This document shows positions 25,301 to 37,239 of a stretch of DNA of 64,000 nucleotides, in pieces. This stretch comes from Lichenostomus cassidix (lineage: Eukaryota > Chordata > Aves > Passeriformes > Meliphagidae), in the NCBI GenBank assembly GCA_008360975.2, contig CM039181.1:9780380-9844379 (forward strand). The letters run 5' to 3'. Position 1 is the first letter of the stretch; each line of letters begins with the position of its first letter. The notes below the pieces were generated by a model, which did not search any database, was not told the DNA's origin, and saw nothing but the letters and a program-made list of their open reading frames with translations. A program made the translations under genes and the position numbers.

Positions 25301-27370
25301 TGAAACCATGTAAGTGTGGCTGTGGCACCAGGAGCTCCCAGGCCTTTGCTCCAGGCTGCTGAAACCTGCTCATCCCTTTGAGCACACCTTGCACCAAGGA
25401 GGAACAAAGTTTTTTTTTCCTTTGCCTTCCTGCCACCTGCACATTGGTCCGAGGCGGGCGCTGACTGCACAGGAGATGCACCAGCAAAACAATGCCTGCA
25501 AACACAGCTTTGCCTACCCGGAATGTTGCAAAGACTGGATGTGAATTGACCTAAAGAGTAAAGAAAGAAAGAAAGAGGGAAGAAAACCCAAAAAATCAAA
25601 CACAGAAGTTTGGAAGTCTCATGCAAAGAGCATGAACAAAAACCTGGAGCATTCACTTAGGTAGATGGCTACAAACCCTGCCCAACTCCACAGCCCAGAC
25701 TGGAACATCTGCACCTTCCCTTTTTCTGCTCAGGTTTATCACATTAATTTCTCCCATCTGAGCTCAACTGACACTGCAAACAGGGCAGGGGAGCTGCCTG
25801 CCCTGGCAAGCTTGCCCTCCCCTGGTGCTCAGGACATCCATATGCAGCTGGGCCTGAAAGGGGAATGAGAGTCCAGGACTATGAGTTAGCAAAAGCACTG
25901 CTGAGCCAGCTGGAGACACCGAAATAAACTCCAGCAACAACTTAGGGCCCAGCAGCACTCACCCCAAGATTTTCAGAGCCATTAATGATCAGGCTATAAA
26001 GGTGCCAAATTGGGCAGGGGAATACTAGGAAACATTTCAGAGAAGTCTGGCTGCAGGATTCCTGTATTCCCACTTTTGATTCAAAGCACTTGTTTCCCAC
26101 TCAGCACCAAGCAGCTGCAGAGGAGGAGAGAAGGGGAGAGGACATGGAGAGAGGGCAGAGAGAGTCCCACAGGCTGGGTGCACAGGTCAGTCCTATGCAC
26201 AAGCCCTGCAGGATTTGGTTTTCACCGCCATGCTTATGAAAATGCAGAGAAAACGAACCCCTAACAGCTTTTCCAGTGTTCCTGAAGCACCCTGGCCTGT
26301 GGAGCCACCCACACGGTGGAACCAGCGTGGCTCTGTGCACTCAGTTGCTCCTCGCTGAGTAGCCGGTGCGTGTCTGGGGCACTCCAGGGTGGCTCTGCCC
26401 TTGGGGAAGGGACACTGGACACAGAGTGACCAGGACATCTGCTGCTCCAGCCACTGCAGGGCCACAATGCCAGTGTGCACAAACCTGCCTCCCAGAAACC
26501 AAGCTCCTGGTACAAACAGAGGAGAGGCTGCTGCAAAAAGAAAGAAATCCTAAACTCAACTACATTCAGACAAGTGTTAGGATAAAAACAAGGGAATTGT
26601 CAGAGAGAAAAGAAACCAAAGAAGCCAGCAAACAAATCATGTAAAATATGCTTGTGTCTTTATTTTTAAAAGTTGCCTCCCAGCTTTCTGTTCTGCAGGG
26701 AGCACATAAAATGTTATGATTTGTAAGTTTTAGTTTCCATGGTCATTTTCTAGTATTCTGTAAGGGTTCAGGGGGGCTGTCTCAGGATTTGGGGTTTTTA
26801 GGCAATGATCTGACTAACTTCCCCATATCATCTTAATATGCTATCAACATACTGCAGTTTAATTACTTGCACTGCAAAATCCTGAACTGGAAGGACAAGA
26901 GAACAGGCGATTTCACAGCATTTCTCTCAAGTTGTTCTGATCAGACTAGGACTTTGACTTGTGGTAAACTGATGCAGATGCTGAGTGGTTTAGTCTCTCC
27001 TATTGTTTATCAATGTATAAAACAGAGGGCTTAATTTACAACATTGCAGTGATGAAAGAAACCTCATGGCAAACCTTTCCATTTTGGTAATGAATACCAC
27101 CGAATTTTGGGAGGCAAGTCCTCCTAAAGCTATGACAGAAAGTCTCCATTCAAAGGCAGTCAAGGAGTAGAACAGCAGCTGCCTCCCAGATCTAGACCAC
27201 GAGATTCCCCTTTAGCAAAGCAGTGCTGGACCCCCCAAATTCTGCAGGCTCTGCATTCCAAGCAACTCTCCCTTCCCAGCTTGGTGTTCTGCGCTGTGCA
27301 TTTGCTGTAGGTGGTTTATTCAGACATTAGCTGTTTCTCACAGAAGTCTCATGGGCAACACCAGAGTTAT
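22391..27370. other. AT-rich single-copy DNA, no gene recognised
   Basis: Nothing beyond simple repeats is seen, such as an AAAG-type run at about 25560-25585. The overlapping ORFs at 25.2-25.7 kb and 26.1-26.6 kb are open on both strands and match nothing I know. Confidence 0.6.
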
Positions 27371-27373
27371 CTA

Positions 27374-27412
27374 CAACTTACAAGGTGAGGTGCTGAGGCA
27401 TGGAAGGAAGAA
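27374..27412 (+). repeat. Possible MIR/CORE-SINE relic
   Basis: The sequence CTTACAAGGTGAGGTGCTGA followed by GGCATGGAAGGA resembles the MIR core TTACAGATGAGGAAACTGAGGCACAG. Fewer than 40 bases align by eye, so this is a weak call. Confidence 0.22.
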
Positions 27413-28775
27413 GAAACCTGAAGAGGCTCTTACTCTTACACCCAAGACTGAGGGAAAAAGAATCTCCCAACTTCTCTCTCACTTTTCCAGACAAGGGCAC
27501 GACAACTCCCACATCCTAATACTTCATCATGGCCTAATTTCTGGACAATAGCATGCCTAGATGCATATTTTGCAAATGAAAGGATATTATAAGAAAAGAT
27601 TAAAAAATTACTAAATAAATTCCATTATCAAAATAATCTGCAGTCCCGGAAGTGTTAACCCCAGTGATTTTGATGGCACAATACAAATTATTCTTTGCAC
27701 CCATTATTTCTTCCAGTGGCTTCTACAGTAATAGCTCATGGTACATGACAGACAGAAGAAAAGCTGGGGCTGTCTGAAGTGGTTTGAGTGGGACTTAAAC
27801 TCTATGTAGGCCTTGAATTAGTCATCAGCAAAAAGGTGAAATTCACTCTGTGAAGAATGGCTTTACTTTTTTTAATTGCCATTAGAATCAATACCCACCT
27901 GACAGCCACTGGTCACCCAGAGAAACCTTTTTGTCCTGAGTGCTCTACAGAAATGCTCATACAGAGCTGGAACAGAGGCTGCAAGTGCACTGGCAAAGTG
28001 ATTTTCAGCTTGATCTCTTGGTGTTAATTGAATTGGAAGACTTTTCTATTTGTTCTTCCCCTACTTGCAACCTTAAAACTAATATACACAGTTAAGACGT
28101 AGGCCTAGTTTTTCACAAATTAATGTTCAGGAGAGACTGTTAGCACTTTCCGCTGAACCTTCAATTGCTATTCAATTTAATGTTTCAGGTTAGACTGTAT
28201 CTCAGGAGGAACATACTGATGACAAGAAAAGTTACAAAATTCAGGGACTGGATACTGGAGCACTCAGCCCTCTGTTCCAGGTGAAATCCAACCCACCAGG
28301 CCTGGGGACTCTTTGGTGTATTCAGCCCAGCAAGCACCAAAAGTTAAAAGGCTTGCAGCAATTATTTCAACAATAATGGAATTTTAGAGCTTCTGTGTCC
28401 AGCCCAGAACCTTATAAGGGTGCAAACCAGCCATATCCAACTGACAGTGTAAAGAAATCTATTTTGGGAGGAGAATTATGCTCATACTTTAAGTTCCTTC
28501 CAACTGGACCAAACGGACAGCAAGATGTGGCCGCAGTGTCAGCGGCCCAAGGCCATGCACCAGCGAGGACACCTGCAGTGGGGCACCTTCCACCTCAGGG
28601 AATCACAGCTACTCTGCAGTCACCCCTGACTGCCGCTGGCCTGCTCCTCACAACAGGAACAACACCTTCCACCCGGCTTTCCTCCCCCACATCAGCCCTC
28701 TCCTTCTGAGGACTCCAGGCCACCTTGCTCCCAGCCAGCTGCACCTGCAGCTATGAGCTACTCCTTAATACATTA

Positions 28776-28792
28776 TAATTAATTAATTAAAT
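28776..28792. repeat. (AATT)n short tandem repeat
   Basis: TAATTAATTAATTAAAT: about four units of the self-complementary tetramer AATT. Confidence 0.9.
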
Positions 28793-29071
28793 AGAAATCC
28801 TTAATCTTCTCTTAAGCAACACTGTTGTGTTTTGATTCCTAAAAGCATTTGGGGGAAAAAAATGCAAGCACATGATAGATACCATTTTTATCCTGTTAAA
28901 TATCACCCGCAAAAGTATTTTATGTTATAGAGAAGTAATCACTACTCTAAATAAAGTGCTAAATAGCATCTTAAATGTGTACATGTGAATATTACTCATG
29001 GAACTTCACTTTTATTTACACCAAATACGAGTGCACCCATACAAAAATTACTCAGATCTCATATGTGAGAC

Positions 29072-29084
29072 ATATATATATATA
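29072..29084. repeat. (AT)n dinucleotide run
   Basis: A 13-base alternating AT tract in an AT-rich context. Confidence 0.9.
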
Positions 29085-31697
29085 GCAGAATAGGTTAAAC
29101 TTTAAATGAAATAATTTTATAGAGACATTCAGAAGGTACCAATAAGTCAGCAGAAATAATTGTTTTAGTATAATTTAAAATGTAAATGTCACGTAATATG
29201 TAATTTAAATGTAAATCTGCACCTTAAACCTTCAATCCATCAATGTAAATCTCCATTTAAGAAACAAAATTTCCATGTGATCATGTTAATTCCTCCTTCT
29301 ATAATAATTATAGAATGAGAAACATATAACCTTCAATTAAAAACTGGTAACTAGCTATCTTCATAACAGATCGAGTTGAAAAAACTGTTTTTATAAAATG
29401 GTTACTAATAAAAATAAATTTTAAAATATTAATTATTTATTCACATAATAACTAAGCAATCAAAAAACCCTATATGTCACATCACATTAAAACCAAAACT
29501 AAACCTCATGATGAACCCCTGCAGCCAAATCATATATGTGCTTTGGGCCTGTAACAGAGTTTCCATCCATTTTGGGATAATATGATCAACTGCACCCTGC
29601 AGTTCATAAATGCATTTTGGAGTAGGAAGAATACTGATGCCGTGTCCCTTAAAACCAGAAAGCAGGACACTGACACTCCTTGGGTTAAACTGCATAAAGC
29701 AAGAAGCTACAAAAGCTCACTGCCCAAGTCCGAAGGTTGTGCAGAATCTAGAGTTCTTTAAATGCACTTTAAGAGTCATTCGAGTTCAGGCTTCCTGCAT
29801 CAGGTTTTTAAATTAGTGTTAGTTTGAGAGCATTAATCCACAACCCTCTGATATCTGTGGGAGACTTTCCACCGACTCAGGACTGGATATACTATTTTGT
29901 TTCCCATAGACAAATTAGACAATGCATCCCATCTGCCAAAGGTAACAAAAGTATCATGAGAACCCTCCTTTCCTTAAAAAAAAAAAATTGCAACCAGAGA
30001 GAAAAATAAATATATATATATAAAAAGAAGAAAATAAAGAATGATTTATCAAAGAGGAAAATCTTTTGAAAATAACACTTGCTGTATATACAAATGTAGA
30101 AGTAAATATACCAGAGCTCTTTGTGTTTGGGTAGCAAAACAAATACAGCGATCAAAATCTCTTGCATGCAACAAAACAGCCTTCCTACCCTTCTGCACGC
30201 TGCATTCCAATAAAAAGCAAGAGCAGCTCTGAAAAGATTGCCAATGCATTTCTAAGTCCATGTCAAAGCTTTGTGTTCACCAACACAGAGCTGCCTGAAC
30301 TGAAACAACTGTCCATCTGAGACACTGTCAATATTTGTAGCTGCTTTATGGTTATTACATCCTGCAGATGAAAATGCAAATGAACTCTCCCCCAGAACAG
30401 CTCTCCTCGATCACCTAGGCTGCTGCGATTCCCTAAGACCAGTTACTGCGAGCAGAGCCTTAGAAACAATAATGTAACTTGTGTCGAAAAAACAGCATTT
30501 GGTGATCACCTTTACAGGCCCCTCAAACAGACCCCTGTCAGAGGAATTAACTCCAGTGTGAAGCACCTTGGCCTAGCAGGGCTGTAAAGGACAAAAACAC
30601 TCTGCTCTCACATATTTCTCTAAGCTACTCAGTTCTGTAGCCTATCCCCCCAGCATTAAAATAAATAGATTTGATGGTGCTGCTCCTTGTTTTCTAGCTC
30701 CTGACATCAACGGTTTGCAGTGTACTTTCCTACTTTTGAAACTACCTAAAACGAGAAAAAAAATTCAGAAAAATAAAGAAAACATGACCAGTCTAAATAG
30801 TGCTATTTTTTCTGATTTGGCACTCCAGAAATATTTGTGTCTGTAGTTATAAAACCATGTGAACTCTTTTATTATTGAAATTGAAGCTGCCTTCTCCTCT
30901 GGAAATGTCTGCTTACACTGATAAAAGAACTTCAGGAGCTGAATGAATGCCACAGCAAACATCTCTGTATGAAGGTATCTGAATAAATGGGCAACATGCT
31001 AAGTGTCCCTCAGATTTAAAGTGTGGCAAAATATCAGTCAGCAATTCAAACGCAATCAATCAAGGGCTGTAGAAAATGATGACTTAATTAATATTTGATA
31101 AAGGTATATTGGTTATTATAATAATAAATTCATTTTTCCTTAGCTCCTCTTCCTTCCCCTTTGCAAACTGTTCGATCGGTATGCAAAGCAATTTACTTTT
31201 CTATTTGTGCTTTAACAAGTTTGAAAAGAGCAAATCATTTTGAAACTCCACAGAGATTGGACAGGAGCTAAATGTTTTCCTTGGCAGATAACAGGATACG
31301 ACGGTTGAGGTTAATTTAAATTTACGTGTGTAAAAATAAATAGGCAGCACATTGCCATCTCAAATCTATAGACTCCTTCCAAAAAGGCTGCCCTAATTTA
31401 AATAAAGAATGCATAAGGTAATGCATCAGCTACATACCAAATATTGACCCAACATTCCCTCTTTTTTATTCATAGAAGACTCATTTGGAGCACCAGTGAG
31501 ATAAAGCTCTTTGGAGCACCTCCCCCCTCCTTTTTTTTTAAAGCAAAATAACAAAACGTGATTCATGCCGAGATGTGTATTTTGGAGCATCATGCCTAGA
31601 CAATTTTTATAAGAGTTTTGAAAAGTTTTGTGGAAAACACTGAAAACCACTATAGCACTCAGATCTTTATTTGAAACTATTATGTATATAGTCTTAA

Positions 31698-31764
31698 TCC
31701 AAATCCCATTTGAAGTCGGTGGAAAAACCCCCGTCGCCTTCAGAGGCCTTTGGATCAGATCCTT
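31698..31764. repeat. Ancient amniote interspersed repeat relic, family uncertain
   Basis: The segment contains AAATCCCATTTGAAGTC, then GGAAAAACCCCCGTCGCCTT, then TTTGGATCAGATCC. This resembles the CATTGAAGTCAATGG...GACTTCAATGGG...TTGGATCAGGCCC arrangement that recurs in archosaur and turtle genomes. The two arms form a degenerate inverted repeat. GGGCCTGATCCTGGGAATTT near 31936 may belong to the same or a related old element. Assignment is from memory of the pattern only. Confidence 0.4.
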
Positions 31765-32279
31765 TGTTTCCAGAGGTACAGAACAGCAAATTTCAAATGT
31801 ATGCAAGAACGAGGAGCATACAACTACTAAGTAAATGGTAATACTATTCTGTGAAAAAACACAGTTTTTATGAGGGGCAACTCAAAATGATTACACCTTA
31901 CATTTGATGACGTATTTTTTTAAGACCGGCTGCAAAGGGCCTGATCCTGGGAATTTTATTCCTACATATCCCTCTGCAAATGAAAGCGTCTTCAACAGAA
32001 TTGTGTTCTATTTTGGAGAACCTAAGTCAAATTTAAATGAAAACTCTTCCAGAACTGAAGATTTAAAATATCCTCTGTGAGTGCACAGGAATACCTGTGG
32101 ATGTATTTCTGCACCATTCCTGATTCTGCACTAAGAGAATCCCAAGCTGGTTTGCTCTCTGGTGAGAAGTTACAGACCAGATTTATTAGTGACTCCACAA
32201 ACGTGCCCATGGACTGTGAGTATCTGGTGGTGGGGGATTGCTCCAAAGCCCATCCAACTCACCAGAATTCAGCGTATTG
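31765..32279. other. Single-copy DNA, no gene recognised
   Basis: The only repeat-like trace is the possible one near 31936. Short overlapping ORFs have no recognisable domain. Confidence 0.5.
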
Positions 32280-32770
32280 TGGCTCAGGTATGGAGTCAGA
32301 CGCATGAACAAGTACAGATCTGCACAGCCCAGCACACTTTACAGCAGATAAACTCAGGACTTGCAAAAGTGCGCGTGCGCTCCCAAACATCTCCCCGTCC
32401 ATTTTCTATCTACTGGGATCACTCTGCTGGGGAATGTCTATTGTGCTGGCTACAGAGATTCCAACTTTTTGTCTTCGGGCTGCAAACGTGAGTCTAGCTA
32501 GCTGCACGCACAGTGAATAAATGAACACTTATCTCTGCGACAATCAAACGCGCTGGGCGAGCACACGCTGCACGAACACGCATGCGGCCGCGAGGAAACG
32601 CTCCACGCTGGGTCTTATTTGAGAAACAAAAGACATTCAATCGCATTTCTAAATTATTTTCCCCCTTTCTCGGACAGGTACAGGCGCCATAAATCAGCGC
32701 TGGAACTGTGGCAGCGTGGCTTTGTTGTGCATCTCAGACCTGCACGAGCAGCACCACTGCGGGGGGAGGA
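32280..32770. promoter_or_regulatory. GC/CpG-retaining patch with NRF1-like motif and NotI site
   Basis: In otherwise CpG-poor DNA this patch carries many CpGs, concentrated at 32365-32385 and 32510-32615. It holds an NRF1-like palindrome (TGCGCGTGCGC, 32370-32380) and a GCGGCCGC site (32584-32591). A pyrimidine tract ending in CTTTCTCGGACAG (to about 32677) resembles a splice acceptor on the plus strand. What follows (GTACAGGCGCC...) encodes no recognisable protein. NRF1 sites mark CpG-type promoters, so a minor or non-coding promoter is possible. An enhancer is equally plausible. Confidence 0.4.
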
Positions 32771-35700
32771 GGGAGGACTGATTACAGGCACCTGCTTCAA
32801 GCTGCGAGGGACTGATGCAGTTAGCAGGAAAAATGCCTAATTAGAGCACATTTCCATTTTCCTGAGGGAAGGTGTCACCACCACAGACCTGCCCCTGCCC
32901 TGAGCACCCATGTGCACGGCAGACTCCGGGAGCCAAGGCCCTGCCAGGGTTTATGGAACATGTGGCACACGGATGGAGGCCGAGTGCAGCACAGAGCCCA
33001 TTCTGCTCACAGGGGAGCTGATGAAGTGCTGAGTGGATGTGAATTACATACCACCCCACCCGCCCCCCCCCCAAAAAATTTTTTTTTGTGTGTTTCTTTC
33101 AAAATAAAACAAGGCATTCCTTCCAGTCCTTTTATTCCGCCTTAGCTGCTACAAAAGGTTTATGAATACTTGGCACGTACTATGAGAAGACAGTGCTGTA
33201 CCCACAGAGCCACACAAAATACAACCCAGCCTCACAGTCCTACTTATCCTATGCATTCAACAAAGACAAGAACCCCAGACTGCACCCACATCTCAAAGAG
33301 CTAACTCCCTCTCCATTCTCTTTCCCTTTCTCCTCTCCACCTCCTCCTCCCTTTTCCCCTCTCCTTTACCCACAATAAAATCTCTCTTACCCCAGGCCAA
33401 ACCCGGCAACATTCATCCAGGTGAAATTCCAGTAAAATTAAAAAGTTTAGCCAGACGGCCCACTTGCTATGTGTGGCAGTGAGGATGCCCTGCTAGCTGC
33501 CTGCCTGCAGCCCCTGCTGCTGTGGGATCACTGCTGTGCCACGCACGGAGCTCGGCTCTGCCAAGCACTCCACACCCTGCCAGGCCTAGAACACATGGAC
33601 CTTGCCCTCCTGTTCCCCACGCTCTCCACACTGCTAGGTAAAAGATAGATTTTCAGCCAAGATAGGTGGGAGGTTAAGAAGAGACAGTTCATTTATCAGC
33701 AACTCCTTAAATATCCTTTTGGAGGACAAAATTCCATTTGGAGGATTGAGATGAGGGAGAAACACTCATTTTGTCCCCAACTCGGTCCATCTTAGATTAT
33801 TTTCACTGTGTTTCACTCAATTATTAGCTGAAAATATTCAAAACTTTGTAATTATTATCTGAAAATATGCCAAGCTTCATCCTAGCCAGCTATAAAAAAA
33901 ATCTTTTAATTAAGCGAAGTACTGTCTATGCTTTTCATTTTTCATTCCATGCACCAAACATTTCGTACGAGAATCTTGCCACTCCAACACAAAACACTTT
34001 CAATATGTAAATGCTCCAGCTCACATGCATAATTTCTGAAGGCATTCATCTGAGGGGCTGAATAGTTCTATCAGCAGTTATATTTCATGTTACAGACTAA
34101 AAATAATTTTAAATTTAAACCCTGGAAATCGCCAATCTAATGAATAGATTTTAATCCCTATTCAATTAATATGCACGTGGTCTTTATGCACTGCTATGTT
34201 CATTTTCAGCACACTTACAGAAACCCTCGCTGTGAAATGAAACAGGCAATTCTACCTCTTTTACTTTCAGAGGTCATTTCTAGCAAGCCACCACAGAATA
34301 ATGAACTAATATGCCAGAAAAAATTTCATATTCCTTTAAGCTAGTCCTCATCAACAAATTAGCCCCCAAGTATTACAGGCAAAGGATAAAAAAAAAATTC
34401 TTTAGATAAATAGCATCATTAGGATATATATCACCAAGTACTTTGAAATTTCTCAGTGAGGAGTGTTCAGCAGTTTGTGATTTTATAACGACTATGAGTT
34501 AAAACCCTCAACTAATATTTTATTTGCATTGTACTCTGTAGCTACTACAGGCCTCTAAAAACTACTTTGAAGAAATTAATTTTAGCTATCACCAAGCCAT
34601 ATGCTCCTAAATTCCTTTCTTAATCTACACAGTTCACTAAAACATTCTCTAGTTACTTTGAGCATGATCAGCCAATAAATACTGCTTTACTACTTACAGT
34701 TATGAGTTGTATTTCAGTTTATGTTGCCATAAAACTCTTCTAATGCAATGCCAATATGGAGATGGTTTTGATACAATGCTGTCAATGGCCTGAATTTTAA
34801 ATTATTTTTGTATAAGTCACTAGGTATTTTCAAATTATTCTAGGTAGGGGTTTTGGTGGTGAGGGTTTTTTTTTGTGGGTTTTTGTTTTGGTTTTTTAGT
34901 TTTTTTTTTTCTTTTTCTTTTTTTGTGGAAAAAACGCCGAAACTTATTTGTATTTGGTCTGTTATTAACTTTAAATCCTAGACATAAATAAAACTAACAG
35001 AAAAATATTGAAATATTTTACACAAGCCTCCCATTTTTTCCAGTGTAGAAAAAGCATTCTGGTTTGGAAATACATATGAAAGCACTAGTTTTCTCATAAA
35101 GTATCTTAAAAATATATTTAATTCCTGATACTTTAATTTCCACATAGACTAGTCTATATAAAGAATTCAAAACACGTATTATCATAAGTCTGGCAATTTC
35201 ACAGTAGTAATAAATCTTAAGTGTTTAACCGTCTGTCAAATTGCGCCTAACTCAGTACATCTATATCCACATGCCACTTTGGTCTATAAATGGCATTACT
35301 CTAATATTTAAGTATTCTACTTAAAATAAATTCCTTCATTAACACCCGAAGAGAGAGTGGGAGTGTGCGTGAGCATGTGCCAGGGCGCACACGTAAAAGA
35401 TAAAAAGAAAATACACTTTTGGCGCTTATGGACCTCCAAAGGCCTTGAAAAATAGTATTTTTTAAATATATTATTAAAATGGTAATTGTAAACTAATCCT
35501 GAACAATTCCAGGCGTTAAAAAATTTAAACATGAACACTGAAAATATTTACGTTCAAATTCACGTCGCTAAGAAAATCAGGACACGTAATTGTGATGAGA
35601 CACAATGACTGAAGAGCATCGGATAGTTACCTGCAAAGCCAGGAGTTGAGCAATGCCACCAGGTCCCTTCTCTCGTGTGTGCTCTACAAATAAACCCCAT

Positions 35701-36084
35701 GCACTGGCTGCTGGCTAAGCCACAGCTGCTCTGCACAGGGATGCTTCATAATGCTCCACACAGGCTGAAATATTAAATAAATCTAAAAAACTTGCACCGC
35801 CCAACTTTGTTTCTTCTCTTAAGCTCCCTTCTATTTTTATTTTTTAGAAGGGAAGGGGGAAGCGCCATTCAGGAAAGCAGCTATATTGTGCTCAATGAAG
35901 GCAGGACTGGCACAAGTCCTAGAACATTTGCATTCAGAAATAAAAGCTGTGATCGACCTTTGTCTGCTAAGAAAATGAAGCTTGCTGGTTTTAAACAGGC
36001 TAGCGAAGGGAGGGGCAGACTCGACAGAGAGGGAGAAGAGAAGCTAAAAAACAGCAACAATAGCAAATATTAGTCTATCACATC
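32771..36084. other. AT-rich single-copy DNA with low-complexity tracts
   Basis: No gene is recognised. The stretch contains a run of C followed by A and T at about 33063-33088, a pyrimidine-rich stretch at 33316-33371, and a T/G low-complexity tract at 34843-34928. The segment 33.7-35.6 kb is notably AT-rich with few CpGs. Confidence 0.6.
34843..34928. repeat. T/G-rich low-complexity tract
   Basis: Alternating runs of T with GGTGG, GGGG, GTGGG and GG blocks, ending in nearly pure T. This is low-complexity DNA with no visible element attached. Confidence 0.92.
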
Positions 36085-36570
36085 CTTAATAGGCAGCAAA
36101 GCGATCCTCCCGAACGAGCCTGGAGCTCGGCGGGTTGATAACGCACTCCTGGTTAATCATAAATTACCAGGCAGACGCGAGCCAGTGTGCCGATCCCCAC
36201 GTAGTTCCCGAAACTTGATTTTCCCACTTGGCATCCCCGCGCTCCGGCGGGAGCAGCTTACCCCGGCAGGGCGGCCCGAGCCGCGCTGGATGCGGCGCTG
36301 GGTGTTCCCTGCAGCTCCGCAGTCCCGGCGGGCGGGCGGCAGCTCCGGGCGAGGCGGCGCATCCTCCCCGCCGGGCAGGCCCGGAGCGGCCTCGCCCCGC
36401 CAGCACCGGCCCCGGGCAACAATGGGCGGCTGCGAGGGTGGCAGGGACGGCGGGGAAGGGAAGGCAGCGGGGCAGGCAGAAGGGAAGGGAGAAGCGAGGG
36501 GAGGGAGCGAGGGAGGGAGCGAGGGGGGAGAGACGGAGGGAAAGAGGAGGGGAGGGGAAAAAAGAGAAGC
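36085..36570. promoter_or_regulatory. CpG island 1, left part (putative promoter)
   Basis: Very GC-rich DNA with dense CpGs: the two lines covering 36241-36360 hold about nine or ten CpGs per 60 bp. Vertebrate CpG islands mark promoters, often of housekeeping or developmental genes. It ends in purine-rich GGGAGCGA-type repeats at about 36474-36569. On the minus strand CCGGG|GTAAGC (intron GT at 36261-36260) fits a 5' splice site, so a minus-strand first exon ending at 36262 is possible. Open frames on both strands here are GC artefacts rich in Arg, Gly, Ala and Pro. No conserved start codon context or known N-terminus was recognised, so neither gene nor direction can be assigned. Confidence 0.8.
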
Positions 36571-36691
36571 GTGTTAAGCTTGTCTGGTAGTTAACAAGTC
36601 TTGAATGAAGAATGTTAGCAAACAGACAAACAGCATGTCTGATGCATGCTAATAGTCCTGGCTTCACCGCTGACAATATGAATAATTCAGC
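36571..36691. other. CpG-poor, regulatory-looking segment inside the island
   Basis: About 120 bp of balanced-composition sequence sits between GC-rich blocks. It includes short repeats such as AAACAGACAAACAGC and a TGATGCATGCTAAT stretch that contains an octamer-like ATGCTAAT. Its contrast with the surrounding low-complexity DNA makes it a candidate conserved block or 5' UTR segment. Confidence 0.3.
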
Positions 36692-36760
36692 AGAAAGGAG
36701 GGAAAAGAAGAGGGGGGAAAAAAAAAAAAGAAAAAAAAGGAGGGGAAAAAAAAAAAAAGG
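36692..36760. repeat. 69-base uninterrupted homopurine tract
   Basis: Every base of the plus strand is A or G: GGAGGG, AAAAGAAG and AGGGGGG blocks, then long A runs broken by G. The complementary strand is pure pyrimidine. The tract creates lysine- and glycine-rich ORFs on plus and phenylalanine-rich ORFs on minus, which should not be read as proteins. Confidence 0.97.
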
Positions 36761-37239
36761 CACCCTCCCTTCACGCTCCCAAACGTCTGCAGAGGAGACG
36801 GGAATAAAAAGTGTGCCGCAACTTTCTCCTTCCCACCCATCGCACAGAAAATATTCAGCAAAAAGGCCGCTCGGGCACCAGCCCTTTCGCCAGCCCTGCC
36901 TCTCGGAGATTTTCGATTCCTATTTTTGTTGCCTATTAATTTCCCCCCCGCCCCCCCTCCCTCTTTACCGCCTATTTTACTTCTTTTGTCTGGGAGCTGG
37001 CACCTGTCCCAGAGACGGCATTTTACTGCACATCCCCTTTTCCCTCCTCAGCACAGAAAGGGGGGGCGGGGGAGGTCTGCAGGGACGAAACAGCCTGTGC
37101 ACCCCCTGCCCCCCCAAACACCCCCCAGATCTCCTTTGCAGCCATGGTCCAATTACAGGGGGTTTGGAGGGATATCACACGCCCTATTTCACATGGCGCA
37201 GATACCTACAGCCATTAAAAATATATTTCTGTGCAAGAG
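36761..37239. promoter_or_regulatory. Central part of CpG island 1, moderate CpG density
   Basis: A lower-CpG bridge with C-rich and G-rich runs, including a GC-box/G4-like GGGGGGGCGGGGGAGG at about 37061-37076. No exon is recognised. Confidence 0.5.

Larger units (their letters stand above)
27413..31690. other. AT-rich single-copy DNA with simple repeats
   Basis: No gene is seen. There is an AATT-type run at 28776-28792, an (AT)n run at 29072-29084, and A-rich low-complexity sequence at about 29977-30047. The last explains the lysine- and phenylalanine-rich ORFs on both strands. The stretch at 28.8-29.5 kb is strongly AT-rich. Confidence 0.6.
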
